From contig JBGRQB010000040.1 in assembly GCA_041725875.1 (NCBI GenBank), positions 1 to 26,246 on the forward strand: a DNA stretch of 26,246 bases. Reading direction: 5' to 3'. Positions within the stretch are counted from its first letter, which is position 1. Each line of letters begins with the position of its first letter. The position numbers were made by a program, and so were the translations under genes. A model generated the notes under the pieces. It was not told the DNA's origin, made no database searches, and saw nothing but the letters and a program-made list of their open reading frames with translations. Of this stretch, positions 7,092 to 16,023 are shown in pieces. This DNA is from JBGRQB01 sp041725875. Its GTDB lineage: Bacteria > Bacteroidota > Ignavibacteria > Ignavibacteriales > Melioribacteraceae.

Positions 7092-9128
7092 ATGAAAAAA
7101 CTATTACCCGCACTATTGTTAACGTTATCATTAGCGCTTACTTCCTGTGTGCAAAAGCCGGAGAAAAAGCAAAATGATAATATTTTTAATTTCCCCGATG
7201 TGATTAATGTTAAAAAAACTCCTGAAAATAAGAAGGATCTTTCAGCTTTTTGTCAGTTCGATTCAGGAAGCTGGCTGGGTTATGCCTTACCTTCTTCCAA
7301 CGCAGAAACAGGAAGTTTTACCGGTCCCTTTTCAGCCATTCACAGCGAATGGATCAGTAATTCTATTGCAAAAGTATTTTTTGTAAATCCGACAAATGAA
7401 AAAATTTACAGACCGGAAAATTATAAAAACGTAAAAGTAAATTCCTATCCGGGATTGCTCTCACAAACTTTTGAAGTTGATTCCTGTTCCACTGACTTAA
7501 AATTGTTTTTTGTCTCTTCGCAAACAGCAATTATCAAAATGGATGTAAAAAATATTTCCTCTTCCGATAAAGAAATAAAATTTGGCTGGGAAGGAAAAAT
7601 TAATGAAGGATATGATTTTTCTGCAAAAGCAAATCAGTTAAATGTGAAATTTAATAAAATAAAACTGGATCATAATATTTCCCTGACTTCTTCAACCAGC
7701 GGAAAATTTGAATTAAACAGTGATAAAAATCAATATTACTATCATCCTGCAAAAGCAGAAACTATTAAATCTAAAAATAAATTTTCAACAATATTTGCAA
7801 TTTCAATCTCTTCCGACGAATTACAAACAACTCAGGAAAAAAATCTGATCAAAAAAGTTTTTGCTGATCCTGATAAATTCTATAATAAAACTGTAAACCG
7901 CTGGAATAAATATCTTTCTAAGATATTAACAACTAATTCCAAATGGAGTAAAACTTCAAGTTACGATACAATTGCAGTTAAATCTTTAATTACTCTGATT
8001 AACAACTGGAAAGCACCTGTGGGAATTTTAAAGCATGACGGACTTTTCCCTGCATATTCCACCGGCTATTTTAATGGATTCTGGGCCTGGGATTCCTGGA
8101 AGCATTCAGTTGCTTTGGTTCACTTTGAGCCTGAACTGGCAAAAAATCAGATTCGTACAATGTTCGATTTTCAAAATGAACAGGGAATGATTGTTGACTG
8201 TATGAACACCGACGAAAATACAGGTTATAATTCCTGGAACCTGAACTGGCTTAACACCAAACCGCCGCTTGCCGTGTGGTCTGTCTGGAAAGTTTTTGAA
8301 AAAACCGGCGATCTTAAATTTCTTGAAGATATGTATCCAAAGCTTGTGAAGTATCACAAATGGTGGTTTGAAAATCGTGATCACGATAAAAACGGAATTT
8401 GCGAATATGGTTCATCACTTCCTAAAGTATATGCCTGCAAATGGGAAAGCGGAATGGATGACGGTGTGAGATTTGATAAATCTGAAATGGTTAAAAATAA
8501 TGATCACGCAAATTCACTTACTCAGGAATCAATGGATCTTAATTCATTTCTTGTTTATGAAAAAGAACTTCTTTCCAAAATTTCAAATGAACTTAAAAAC
8601 AAACCTGAAGCAGATAAATATATCAGCGAAGCTAAAAACCTGAAACAAAAAGTTCAGGATTTAATGTTTGATTCTCAAACAGGATATTTTTACGATATCA
8701 CACTTAAAGAGAAAAAACATATTGTTGTAATGGGCTCTGAAGGATGGATTCCTCTGTGGACAAATGTTGCTTCAAAAGAACAAGCTGCAAAAGCTGTTAA
8801 AAATATGCTAGATCCGGAAAAATTCGGAACGTATATTCCGCTGCCAACTATGTCAAAAGATCATCCTAAGTTTTTCTCAAAGGGAAATTACTGGCGCGGA
8901 CCTGTCTGGTTAGATCAGGTTTATTTTGGTATTAATGCCCTTAAAAACTACGGATATACAAAAGAGGCAGATAAGTATACAAAACAAATATTTGAGCGTC
9001 TGGAAGGATTAAAATCTCCCGGATTGGCAATAAGAGAAAATTATAATCCTCTGACAGGTGAAGGGAAATTCGGACATAACTTCAGCTGGTCAGCAGCTCA
9101 CCTTTTACTTCTTTATATGGATAAATAA
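7092..9128 (+). CDS. GH63/trehalase-like glycoside hydrolase, lipoprotein
   Basis: 678 aa. The N-terminus MKKLLPALLLTLSLALTSC carries a lipobox (LTSC), so the enzyme should be membrane-anchored in the envelope. An N-terminal beta-sandwich-like region (to about residue 290) precedes an (alpha/alpha)6 catalytic domain: GYFNGFWAWDSWKHSVAL, WESGMDDG, YWRGPVWLDQVYFG and ENYNPLTGEG. These match GH63 enzymes of the E. coli YgjK type; the general acid is expected at Asp456 and the base at Glu657. The substrate is likely an alpha-linked gluco- or manno-oligosaccharide but cannot be fixed from sequence. ATG 7092 is preferred to ATG 7059 because the lipoprotein signal starts there. No clear SD sequence is seen. 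It converges on the GH2 gene. Confidence 0.85.
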   Translation: MKKLLPALLLTLSLALTSCVQKPEKKQNDNIFNFPDVINVKKTPENKKDLSAFCQFDSGSWLGYALPSSNAETGSFTGPFSAIHSEWISNSIAKVFFVNPTNEKIYRPENYKNVKVNSYPGLLSQTFEVDSCSTDLKLFFVSSQTAIIKMDVKNISSSDKEIKFGWEGKINEGYDFSAKANQLNVKFNKIKLDHNISLTSSTSGKFELNSDKNQYYYHPAKAETIKSKNKFSTIFAISISSDELQTTQEKNLIKKVFADPDKFYNKTVNRWNKYLSKILTTNSKWSKTSSYDTIAVKSLITLINNWKAPVGILKHDGLFPAYSTGYFNGFWAWDSWKHSVALVHFEPELAKNQIRTMFDFQNEQGMIVDCMNTDENTGYNSWNLNWLNTKPPLAVWSVWKVFEKTGDLKFLEDMYPKLVKYHKWWFENRDHDKNGICEYGSSLPKVYACKWESGMDDGVRFDKSEMVKNNDHANSLTQESMDLNSFLVYEKELLSKISNELKNKPEADKYISEAKNLKQKVQDLMFDSQTGYFYDITLKEKKHIVVMGSEGWIPLWTNVASKEQAAKAVKNMLDPEKFGTYIPLPTMSKDHPKFFSKGNYWRGPVWLDQVYFGINALKNYGYTKEADKYTKQIFERLEGLKSPGLAIRENYNPLTGEGKFGHNFSWSAAHLLLLYMDK

Positions 9129-9140
9129 CAAAGTGAATAA

Positions 9141-9170
9141 AAAAAATCCTGCCATACGGCAGGATTTTTT
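9141..9170. terminator. Shared bidirectional terminator of two glycosidase genes
   Basis: Thirteen-base perfect stem, AAAAAATCCTGCC (9141-9153) with GGCAGGATTTTTT (9158-9170), loop ATAC. The A-run on the left and T-run on the right give a T-tract on both strands, fitting the convergent genes ending at 9128 and 9208. Confidence 0.9.
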
Positions 9171-9207
9171 AATGCTACAATTCGACCCCTCAAATGTAAC
9201 ATCGATA

Positions 9208-12200
9208 TTATTTAACTGGCTTTATCACAAAGCTGTAGTTATATTTTCCAGGGAATAAAGTGTATTGTTTATGCGGTCTGGCTCCCCAGGCATTATCGCC
9301 GCCAATCCCCATTTGTTTGTAATCTATATTAACTGCAACATAATTTTCTAGCTTCATTTCACGTCCATGCTTTTGTTTTTTTGGCCAGAAATCAAGCTCT
9401 GCAGGGTCAAACGGCCAGGTACTAAAGTTGATTACAGGATCACCCATAACAATAATTCCTTTGCCATCATTGTTAGTAATTTTGAACCATCTTACTTCAT
9501 CTCTGTTACCTGTTTCCTGCGGACGCACATAACGGAAAAACATATCTTTTACATTACGTGAATATACTCCGACTGCGTAACCTGTTTTTCTATCCTGATA
9601 ATTTTCTTCAGGTCCGCAACCAAACCATTCAACATTTTCAAATTCTTCTGCCATTTTCATCTGCATTCCTATTTTCGGAACTTCCGGCAGATCAGATTTT
9701 GTATCAAGATCAAAATGATTTGTAACTCTTACTTCACCATTTCCGTTTACAAGATATTCAGTTTTTATTTTGCTATTTCCGGCTGGAATGTCGCCAGTTA
9801 CGGTAACTTTAACAAAACCTTTTTCCTGTTCTGTTTTTACACTAATATTTTTAATATTTTGTCCGGCTTTTGACCAAACAGCGCATCTTTTGTGCATTTC
9901 ATTAAATGGAGCTATGTCACTATCTGAACCACTTCTCCATAAGTTAGGAACAAGGCCTTCTTTTATAAATTCTTTCTTCTTGTAAACAAGCGAAGTTAAT
10001 TTTCCTTCAGATTTTGAAAATTTAATTTCAAAGTTTTTACCAAAAACATTTACAAAATCAGCATCCTGTTTCAGGTCAACTTTACCTTTTGCAAATCCTT
10101 TTGCCGGATTCTGCTTAACAAAATCATTAAGTTTAATCTGATCCCAGGCAATTTTATGATCTTTTGGTAAATGAGCACCTTCTCTGTTTGTGATTACATT
10201 GAAAGTAATAAAATATTCTTTCGATTTTTTATGACGTAATGCAGGTAATTTAATTTTGATCTCTTTCTTTTTGTGTGGAGCAAGATCAATATTTCTGATT
10301 TTACCTGATTTGTAAAGTTTACCATCTTCTTCAATTATCCAGCTGAATTCGCATTGATCAAGATTTACAAAATCAAATTTGTTTTCAACTTCAAATAAAC
10401 CTTTTGCAATATTAACAGGCTTTATTTTTACGTTCTGATGAACTTTTTTTACTTCCCAGATATGCGGCTTAAGCGTTCTGTCAGCTTCCACTAATCCGTT
10501 GGCACAAAATGAAGAATCGTCAAAAACTTCGTTAAAATCTCCGCCGTAAGCCCAGTAGGTTACGCCTTCTTTATTTTTCTTACCAATTGTCTGGTCAACC
10601 CAATCCCAAATAAATCCGCCTTGCAGTTCAGGATGAGCTTCAAACAGATCCCAGTAATCTTGGAAGTTACCAACAGCATTACCCATAGCGTGAGCATATT
10701 CACATAATATGAAAGGACGCTTGGTATCTTGTTCTTTAAGATATTTTTTTATCCAGTCGATATTTTTGTACATCGGACAAATTATATCAGTATGATCTTT
10801 ATACCAGGCCGGCTGATATTGAACTGGTCTGGAATTATCGCGCTGCTTGATCCATTTATAATTGGTAACAAAATTTTGTCCGTCACCAGCTTCATTACCA
10901 AGTGACCAGATAATAATTGAAGGATGATTTTTATCTCTTTCAATTGTAGCTTTTGTTCTTGTCAGATAAGCTTTTTCCCATTCAGGATTATCACTTACAA
11001 GTCCGAAACCGCCCGGATGATAATCTTTCTGCATACCGTGAGCTTCAATGTTACATTCATCAACAACATACAATCCATATTTATCGCACAGTTCATACCA
11101 GTAAGGATCACTTGGGTAATGACTTGTTCTGACTGCATTTATATTAAACTGTTTCATCAGTTTAATATCTTGTTCCATTGTTTTATAACTTACATGTCTT
11201 CCTGTATTAGGATCACTTTCGCAACGGTTAACTCCGCGGATATATATTGGAGTTCCGTTTATGCATAATTGTTCATTCAGAATTTCGATTGTTCTAAAAC
11301 CAATTCTGTTTGCAACAACCATTTCTTTTTTACTTGATGTAATTAATTCTAACGTCAAATAGTATAAGTTTGGTGTTTCGGCAGTCCAGGGTTTAACATC
11401 TTTCATTAATTTTTCAAAAGATACTTTCCCGTTATCAACTGCTTTTGTTTCTTTCCAGATTACTTTTTTAGTTTTGTAATCAAGAACTTTCATTTCAATT
11501 TCAGATTTTTCCTGCTTGGCAGAAGCAACTTCAACATCAACTTTTAATTCACCATCTTTATAATTGTTAATCAGTTTTTGATGAACAAAATAATCTGTGA
11601 TGTGAGTCTGAGGCACAGCATACAAATAAACGTCTCTTTCAAAACCACTTATTCTCCAGGCATCCTGTCCTTCAAGGTAACTTCCGTCACTCCATCTGTA
11701 AACTTCAACAGCAAGATCGTTGCTACCTTTTTTCAATAATTTTGTGATATCAAATTCAGCAGGAGTTTTACTATCCTGACTGTAACCAACTTTGGTTCCG
11801 TTTACCCACACATAAAATGCAGATCTAACACCATCAAAACGAAGAATGATTTTTTTACCATCCCAGTTTTCCGGTACTTCAAACTTTCTTTTGTAAGAAC
11901 CAACCGGATTATCTACCGGTACAAAAGGAGGGTTTGGCGGAAACGGATATTCTTCATCAAGATACAATGGAGTTCCATATCCCTGCAGTTCCCAGTTACC
12001 CGGAACTTTAATGTTATCCCAATCCTTAACATCAAATTCAGGTTTATGGAAATTTACAGGTCTTTTTGAAGGATTATCTACGTAGTTAAATTTCCACGTT
12101 CCGCTTAAAAGACGAAAGTTTGGTGACAAACTTCTGTCAAATTTTAACGCCTGTTCAACCGAGTTGAACGGAATATAAGTACTATGAGGATTTATTTTGT

Positions 12201-12303
12201 TTTTTCCTACAACAGCCGGATTTTCCCAATCACTATGAGGAGTACGGCCACATCCGAAAAACAAAAATGCCCCCAGAATTAATGATAATAAATACTTAGA
12301 CAT
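9208..12303 (-). CDS. GH2 beta-galactosidase, LacZ-type, lipoprotein
   Basis: 1031 aa, close to E. coli LacZ (1023). Start MSKYLLSLILGAFLFFGC has a lipobox (FFGC), so the mature enzyme is a lipid-anchored envelope protein, unlike cytoplasmic LacZ. Domains in order: GH2 sugar-binding (LRFDGVRSAFYVWVNG, VGYSQDSKTPAEFDI), Ig-like sandwich, TIM-barrel catalytic domain, linker, and a C-terminal beta-galactosidase small-chain domain (WFGCGPEENYQDRKTG). The acid/base is expected at Glu471 (WSLGNEAG) and the nucleophile at Glu535 (FILCEYAHAMGN). ATG 12303 is chosen over upstream in-frame starts because the lipoprotein signal begins there; GGGA lies about 10 bases before it. A LacI-family-like operator lies 73-86 bases upstream. 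It is preceded by an NSS transporter gene 122 bp away. Confidence 0.92.
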   Translation of the reverse strand: MSKYLLSLILGAFLFFGCGRTPHSDWENPAVVGKNKINPHSTYIPFNSVEQALKFDRSLSPNFRLLSGTWKFNYVDNPSKRPVNFHKPEFDVKDWDNIKVPGNWELQGYGTPLYLDEEYPFPPNPPFVPVDNPVGSYKRKFEVPENWDGKKIILRFDGVRSAFYVWVNGTKVGYSQDSKTPAEFDITKLLKKGSNDLAVEVYRWSDGSYLEGQDAWRISGFERDVYLYAVPQTHITDYFVHQKLINNYKDGELKVDVEVASAKQEKSEIEMKVLDYKTKKVIWKETKAVDNGKVSFEKLMKDVKPWTAETPNLYYLTLELITSSKKEMVVANRIGFRTIEILNEQLCINGTPIYIRGVNRCESDPNTGRHVSYKTMEQDIKLMKQFNINAVRTSHYPSDPYWYELCDKYGLYVVDECNIEAHGMQKDYHPGGFGLVSDNPEWEKAYLTRTKATIERDKNHPSIIIWSLGNEAGDGQNFVTNYKWIKQRDNSRPVQYQPAWYKDHTDIICPMYKNIDWIKKYLKEQDTKRPFILCEYAHAMGNAVGNFQDYWDLFEAHPELQGGFIWDWVDQTIGKKNKEGVTYWAYGGDFNEVFDDSSFCANGLVEADRTLKPHIWEVKKVHQNVKIKPVNIAKGLFEVENKFDFVNLDQCEFSWIIEEDGKLYKSGKIRNIDLAPHKKKEIKIKLPALRHKKSKEYFITFNVITNREGAHLPKDHKIAWDQIKLNDFVKQNPAKGFAKGKVDLKQDADFVNVFGKNFEIKFSKSEGKLTSLVYKKKEFIKEGLVPNLWRSGSDSDIAPFNEMHKRCAVWSKAGQNIKNISVKTEQEKGFVKVTVTGDIPAGNSKIKTEYLVNGNGEVRVTNHFDLDTKSDLPEVPKIGMQMKMAEEFENVEWFGCGPEENYQDRKTGYAVGVYSRNVKDMFFRYVRPQETGNRDEVRWFKITNNDGKGIIVMGDPVINFSTWPFDPAELDFWPKKQKHGREMKLENYVAVNIDYKQMGIGGDNAWGARPHKQYTLFPGKYNYSFVIKPVK

Positions 12304-12375
12304 AAAACATTTCCCACTTGATTTTACATTCAATTTATCATTGCTGTAAATAATATAGTAATAATTAATTTTAAA

Positions 12376-12389
12376 TGATAGCGTTAACA
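12376..12389. promoter_or_regulatory. Candidate LacI-family operator upstream of the beta-galactosidase gene
   Basis: On the minus strand the 14-mer TGTTAACGCTATCA matches 13 of 14 positions of the cre-type consensus TGWAARCGYTWNCA, with the central CG typical of LacI/GalR-family sites. It lies 73-86 bases before the GH2 start, in the 122-bp gap. No LacI-family regulator gene is in the window, so the regulator is unknown. Confidence 0.4.
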
Positions 12390-12425
12390 TCAAAAATCGT
12401 CTATTGATCTTATTTTAATCCGATT

Positions 12426-13934
12426 TTACTTTGAAACTGCATTTTTCACTATCCATTTATTAAATATTAAAAACAGAAAAATTATCAATCCCCATTGAGT
12501 GAGACAAGTCATAACACTAAATGGATCAAAAGGATTGAACCACTGCTCGGGTGAATAAACTGTTGCCGAAAGCGTCAGCCACCAGATAAGAAGAATAAGT
12601 GCTGCAACAGGAATGAAAAAGCGGAGTTCAAATTTCCACCATTTTCCAGGGTCCCAGGGGTTATCTGCATCTAAAATAGATTCATTTTTTATTTTATCAA
12701 TTCCATACTTCATGACTGCAATTGCAACAAACCCGCCTGAAATCATTAATGCAACTCCCCACACAAAATCCTGATTTGCAAGAAAATCGAGATTCATTGC
12801 AGATGGAATTCCTAATAAATAGCATAATCCTACAACCAGTATTATAGCTTTTTTACGATTTATTCCGCTGTCTACCATTACCCGTGTCGGAAGTTCAAGC
12901 ATTGCAATAAGTGATGAAAATCCGGCAAACATTAATCCGAGAAAAAATAGAATTGCAAGTGGAGAACCAAGAAACATTCTGGCAAACAATTGCGGCATCC
13001 AGATGAATGTTAAGCCTGTACTTGCCGGACCGCTGGTTTTCATTACTTCAAGAACTTGTGAGTCATCCATCCCCATTTCAAGTCGGAGAACAGAAAAAAC
13101 GGTTCCAAAAACCATTAAAGCTGCAAGAAGTGAAACAGTGTTATTTCCAATTGCTGTTAAAAAAGCATTTTTTGTAGCGCCGTGGGTTTTCTTCATATAA
13201 ATTGCGTAAGTCATAAACAATCCCCAGCCTGCACCTGTATCCCAGGCATTTTGCGTAAGTGCGTTCAGCCATATTTGCGGATCGAGAAGCTGATTCCATT
13301 GTGGATTAAAAAGATAACTTACTCCGTCCCAGGCACCTGGCAAAGTTAATGCCCTGATTACCGAGATAATTACAATAGTCAAAAGTGTAGGAATTAATAT
13401 TTTATTAACTCTTTCAATTGAGCTTACTCCTTTCCAAATTGCAAAAGCTCCAAAGCCCATTGCAAGAGCGTGGAAAAGAAAAACCCAGTTGCTTGACTGA
13501 TAATTATTCCAGATAGTCATTGCCTCTTCGGTTGTTGCAGGAAGAGGATTAAAAATCATATAAATCAGATAGTAGATACACCAGCCCACTATCACGGAAT
13601 AGAAGAAAGTTATTGCGGTTGAAACAAAAGCAACAAAAGAACCCATCCAGGTAAATTTTTCGCCAATTGCTTTGCTGAACGCAGATACAACTCCGGTTCT
13701 GAATTTTCTGCCCAGAGCATACTCGGCAATTATCAGCGGAATACTCCATAAGAAAAGGAAGCTGAACCACGCAATTAAAAATGCACCAGAACCTTCTTCT
13801 CCGCCTGTTTGAGCTGCTATTCTCGGAAAGCGCCAAATATTGCCGGTCCCCACAGCAATACCAAGCACACTTAAAAGCAATCCCAATCTTGATGAAAACC
13901 TTTGCTTGTTTGATGATGCAAGATTGTCAGACAT
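12426..13934 (-). CDS. NSS-family sodium-dependent amino-acid transporter (LeuT-like)
   Basis: 502 aa inner-membrane protein of the neurotransmitter:sodium symporter family, with about 12 hydrophobic helices. The first helix carries the Na+/substrate-binding signature GIAVGTGNIWRFP (residues 25-37), and the second region reads IPLIIAEYALGRKFR, both strongly conserved. LSATVYSPEQWFNPFDPFSV near the C-terminus precedes the last helix. It should import amino acids with Na+; the specific substrate is not evident. GGAG lies seven bases before ATG 13934. The GSCFA gene ends 42 bp upstream on the same strand and the GH2 gene starts 122 bp downstream, so co-transcription with GSCFA is plausible. Confidence 0.92.
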   Translation of the reverse strand: MSDNLASSNKQRFSSRLGLLLSVLGIAVGTGNIWRFPRIAAQTGGEEGSGAFLIAWFSFLFLWSIPLIIAEYALGRKFRTGVVSAFSKAIGEKFTWMGSFVAFVSTAITFFYSVIVGWCIYYLIYMIFNPLPATTEEAMTIWNNYQSSNWVFLFHALAMGFGAFAIWKGVSSIERVNKILIPTLLTIVIISVIRALTLPGAWDGVSYLFNPQWNQLLDPQIWLNALTQNAWDTGAGWGLFMTYAIYMKKTHGATKNAFLTAIGNNTVSLLAALMVFGTVFSVLRLEMGMDDSQVLEVMKTSGPASTGLTFIWMPQLFARMFLGSPLAILFFLGLMFAGFSSLIAMLELPTRVMVDSGINRKKAIILVVGLCYLLGIPSAMNLDFLANQDFVWGVALMISGGFVAIAVMKYGIDKIKNESILDADNPWDPGKWWKFELRFFIPVAALILLIWWLTLSATVYSPEQWFNPFDPFSVMTCLTQWGLIIFLFLIFNKWIVKNAVSK

Positions 13935-13976
13935 TCCATTACTCCGTAAATTATTTCCGGTAATTCCCCGCCGGAT

Positions 13977-14954
13977 TTATTTTAACAAATCATTAAAGTA
14001 TGTCAGTTCTTCTCTAAAATTTATTTCAGGATAATTATGAACAAGCTGATTTATTAATTCTATATTCTTTTTAACAAACATCTGATGTTTTTCCGATTCA
14101 GGATTTCTGGGTCGGTGATTAAACGCATTAACAATCTTTTCAACAGATTTCATAATCTGCAAAGTATTTTCATCAAAAAACACGCTTCTGAATTTTTCCC
14201 AGATATAATCAACAGCCTGCACAGAAGGATGAAGCATATCTTTTTCGTAAAATCGATAATCACGTAAATCATCCATCATAATTTCATATGATGGGAAGTA
14301 AATCACATTTTCTTCTTTAACTTCCTGAATTCCCATAAGTAATGTTGATTTACTAATCTGATTTTCAACAGCGCCATCTTTCCAGTGGCGGATCGGACTC
14401 ACAGTAAAAATAATTTTTAATTCCGGATTTTTGCTTCTTAGCAGAGCAATAATTTCGCTGAGGGCTGAAGCTGTTTCCTGAACTGATAATCTTTTCCTTT
14501 CAAACATTTTAGCAGGAATTTTGTGACAGTTTGAAACCGTTGCTCCATTCTCTTTATATAGATAGATCCAGGCTGTGCCGAGTGTGATGGTTACAAAAGA
14601 GACATCTTTAAGATAACTTTCGGTTTTATCCAGTGATGAATTTATTCTTTTCAGAACCACATCTTTATCGTGATGAGAAAAATCACTGTGATGAAAAAAG
14701 CTGTGATATTCCTCCTGATCAAAAATTAAATCAGATTCAGAAAATCTTTTCCCGCTCACTAAAAGCTTTACAGAATTTAATATTGAAACAGGATTATATA
14801 AAACTCCAAATGGATTTGAATAAACATCAAATTTGCTGGCTGTAAGCTTATTTGCAATGTTTTCGGCAAAGCAGGAGCCGAAAGTTAAAATTTTATCTTT
14901 ATATGTAATTTGGTTTTTCGCAGGTGGTAAGTTTATTTCAGTTCTGAAATTCAT
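13977..14954 (-). CDS. GSCFA-domain protein
   Basis: 325 aa. The name-giving motif is present (ILTFGSCFAENIANKL, about residues 28-43), followed by NPFGVLYNP, a TLGTAWIY block, FTVSPIRHWKDG and MLHPSVQAVDYIWEKF. GSCFA proteins are common in Bacteroidota and related to SGNH/GDSL hydrolases; the Ser after Gly in GSCFA and the late His (HPS) are candidate catalytic residues, but no substrate is established. No signal peptide or membrane helix is seen, so it is probably cytoplasmic. No good SD sequence precedes ATG 14954. It reads divergently from the membrane protein/regulator operon and is followed closely by the NSS transporter gene. Confidence 0.88.
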   Translation of the reverse strand: MNFRTEINLPPAKNQITYKDKILTFGSCFAENIANKLTASKFDVYSNPFGVLYNPVSILNSVKLLVSGKRFSESDLIFDQEEYHSFFHHSDFSHHDKDVVLKRINSSLDKTESYLKDVSFVTITLGTAWIYLYKENGATVSNCHKIPAKMFERKRLSVQETASALSEIIALLRSKNPELKIIFTVSPIRHWKDGAVENQISKSTLLMGIQEVKEENVIYFPSYEIMMDDLRDYRFYEKDMLHPSVQAVDYIWEKFRSVFFDENTLQIMKSVEKIVNAFNHRPRNPESEKHQMFVKKNIELINQLVHNYPEINFREELTYFNDLLK

Positions 14955-15009
14955 AGAAGCTCAATCTTTTTCGGTTTTCAGACAAATTTAATAAAATTTA
15001 CAATAAATC

Positions 15010-15040
15010 TTGACTTAATCATTCATTAATTATATTTTTA
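15010..15040 (+). promoter_or_regulatory. Candidate promoter of the membrane protein/regulator operon
   Basis: TTG (15010-15012), a 20-base spacer, then TATTTTTA (15033-15040), seven of eight positions of the Bacteroidota TAnnTTTG element. The same bases also read as TTGACT-N17-TATTTT in a sigma-70 frame. It lies just upstream of the palindrome at 15051-15062. Confidence 0.4.
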
Positions 15041-15050
15041 CTTTAAAAAT

Positions 15051-15062
15051 CAAAGTACTTTG
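15051..15062. promoter_or_regulatory. Palindromic operator candidate, copy 1
   Basis: Perfect 12-base palindrome CAAAGTACTTTG, 16 bases before ATG 15078 and just after the presumed transcription start. Its core AAAGTACTTT recurs exactly before the next gene group (15992-16003). Placement between promoter and start codon fits repressor binding by the HTH protein encoded at 15668-15964. Confidence 0.5.
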
Positions 15063-15077
15063 TGCGGGATATTAAAA

Positions 15078-15665
15078 ATGGACAAAAATAAAGCACTTGA
15101 AGATCTGGCTTTTGTTAAGAATATAATCGAAGAAAGTAATCAGTCAGTAATTTTTGGTCGCGGATTTATAGTTTGGGGAGTGTTAATTGCTATCTCTTTA
15201 ATTGCAACTTACACAATGATCAAAACTCAAACATATTCCTACATTAGCTGGTGGTGGTGTATTGTTATTGGCGGCGGATGGCTTTATGAAGCAATTAACT
15301 GGAAAAAATCTGTTAAAAGAGATCAGCCAAGAACTTTTATAGATAAAATAATTGGGAAAGTCTGGCTGGCAATGGGAATTTCAGCATCAATCATTGGTAT
15401 TTCAGGAATGTTTTTCACAAACTTCGGAATGCACATTTCAGCTTTAATTTCACTGGTTCTTGCTGTTGCTTATCTTACTACAGGCGAATTGCTTAAAAAA
15501 ACATACTGGCGTTATTTTGCCGGCGGATGGTGGGCAGTTTCAATAGTAATGCTCTTGTGGCCCGGTGTTCATACAACTCTTATTATGGCCGGTGCAATGG
15601 TTGCATTTCAGATCGTTCCCGGAATTATTATTCAGAAAAAAATCAACTTCGAACCACAGGATTAA
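15078..15665 (+). CDS. Six-pass inner-membrane protein of unknown function
   Basis: 195 aa. I do not recognise a named family. A short acidic cytoplasmic head (MDKNKALEDLAFVKNIIEES) precedes about six hydrophobic helices: roughly residues 30-48, 57-72, 94-114, 118-136, 147-162 and 165-182. Several Trp-rich stretches (YSYISWWWC, YFAGGWWAVS) are striking. ATG 15078 is preferred over a TTG at 15060, which lies inside the palindrome. The stop is two bases before the regulator's ATG, so the two proteins are almost certainly co-translated. That coupling suggests a role as a membrane partner or sensor for the regulator, which is inference. Confidence 0.75.
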   Translation: MDKNKALEDLAFVKNIIEESNQSVIFGRGFIVWGVLIAISLIATYTMIKTQTYSYISWWWCIVIGGGWLYEAINWKKSVKRDQPRTFIDKIIGKVWLAMGISASIIGISGMFFTNFGMHISALISLVLAVAYLTTGELLKKTYWRYFAGGWWAVSIVMLLWPGVHTTLIMAGAMVAFQIVPGIIIQKKINFEPQD

Positions 15666-15667
15666 TT

Positions 15668-15964
15668 ATGTCAGAATTTGATTATAAATTACTGGATGAT
15701 ATAATACATTCAAGAATCAGACTGGCAATTATGTCGGTGCTGATAACAGTAAAAGAAGCTGACTTTAACTTTCTGAAAGCTCAGGTTAAAGCAACTGACG
15801 GCAATTTAAGTGTACACTTAAAAAAACTGGAAGATGCTGAATATATCAACGTCAGAAAAGAGTTTATCGGAAAAAAACCTGTTACAACCTGCAGCTTATC
15901 TAAAAAAGGAAAAGTTGCATTTGAAAAATATATTGAAAGATTGGAAAGCTTAATTAAACGTTAA
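15668..15964 (+). CDS. Winged-helix transcriptional regulator (HTH_34/ArsR-MarR-like)
   Basis: 98 aa, only a DNA-binding domain. It reads DDIIHSRIRLAIMSVL, then ADFNFLKAQVKATDGNLSVHLKKLEDAEYINV as the helix-turn-helix with recognition helix NLSVHLKKLE (residues 46-55), then the wing KEFIGKKPVTTCSLSKKGKVAF and a C-terminal helix. This matches the small PF13601-type regulators frequent in Bacteroidota. ATG 15668 is used because it follows the upstream stop by two bases and starts the domain; the frame extends further upstream only through the preceding gene. It lacks a ligand domain and metal-binding cysteine pairs (one Cys only), so any signal may come from a partner. Palindromes before this operon and the next gene group are its likely targets. 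Confidence 0.88.
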   Translation: MSEFDYKLLDDIIHSRIRLAIMSVLITVKEADFNFLKAQVKATDGNLSVHLKKLEDAEYINVRKEFIGKKPVTTCSLSKKGKVAFEKYIERLESLIKR

Positions 15965-15991
15965 AATTTTTTATTTATTCACTTTATTTTT

Positions 15992-16003
15992 TAAAGTACT
16001 TTA
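15992..16003. promoter_or_regulatory. Palindromic operator candidate, copy 2
   Basis: Perfect 12-base palindrome TAAAGTACTTTA between the regulator stop and the DUF2141 start, 20 bases before ATG 16024. It directly follows a TATTTTTT element (15985-15992) that could serve as a -7 box, so a bound repressor would block transcription. The core is identical to copy 1 at 15051-15062. Confidence 0.5.
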
Positions 16004-16023
16004 TTACCAATAAAGGAGAAAAT

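Noticed and set aside
10924..11268. 114-codon plus-strand frame inside the beta-galactosidase gene
   Set aside because: Antisense shadow of conserved GH2 sequence; no start signal or recognisable protein.
12304..12393. N-terminal extension of the beta-galactosidase
   Set aside because: It would bury the lipoprotein signal peptide that starts at ATG 12303, and it contains the operator-like site.
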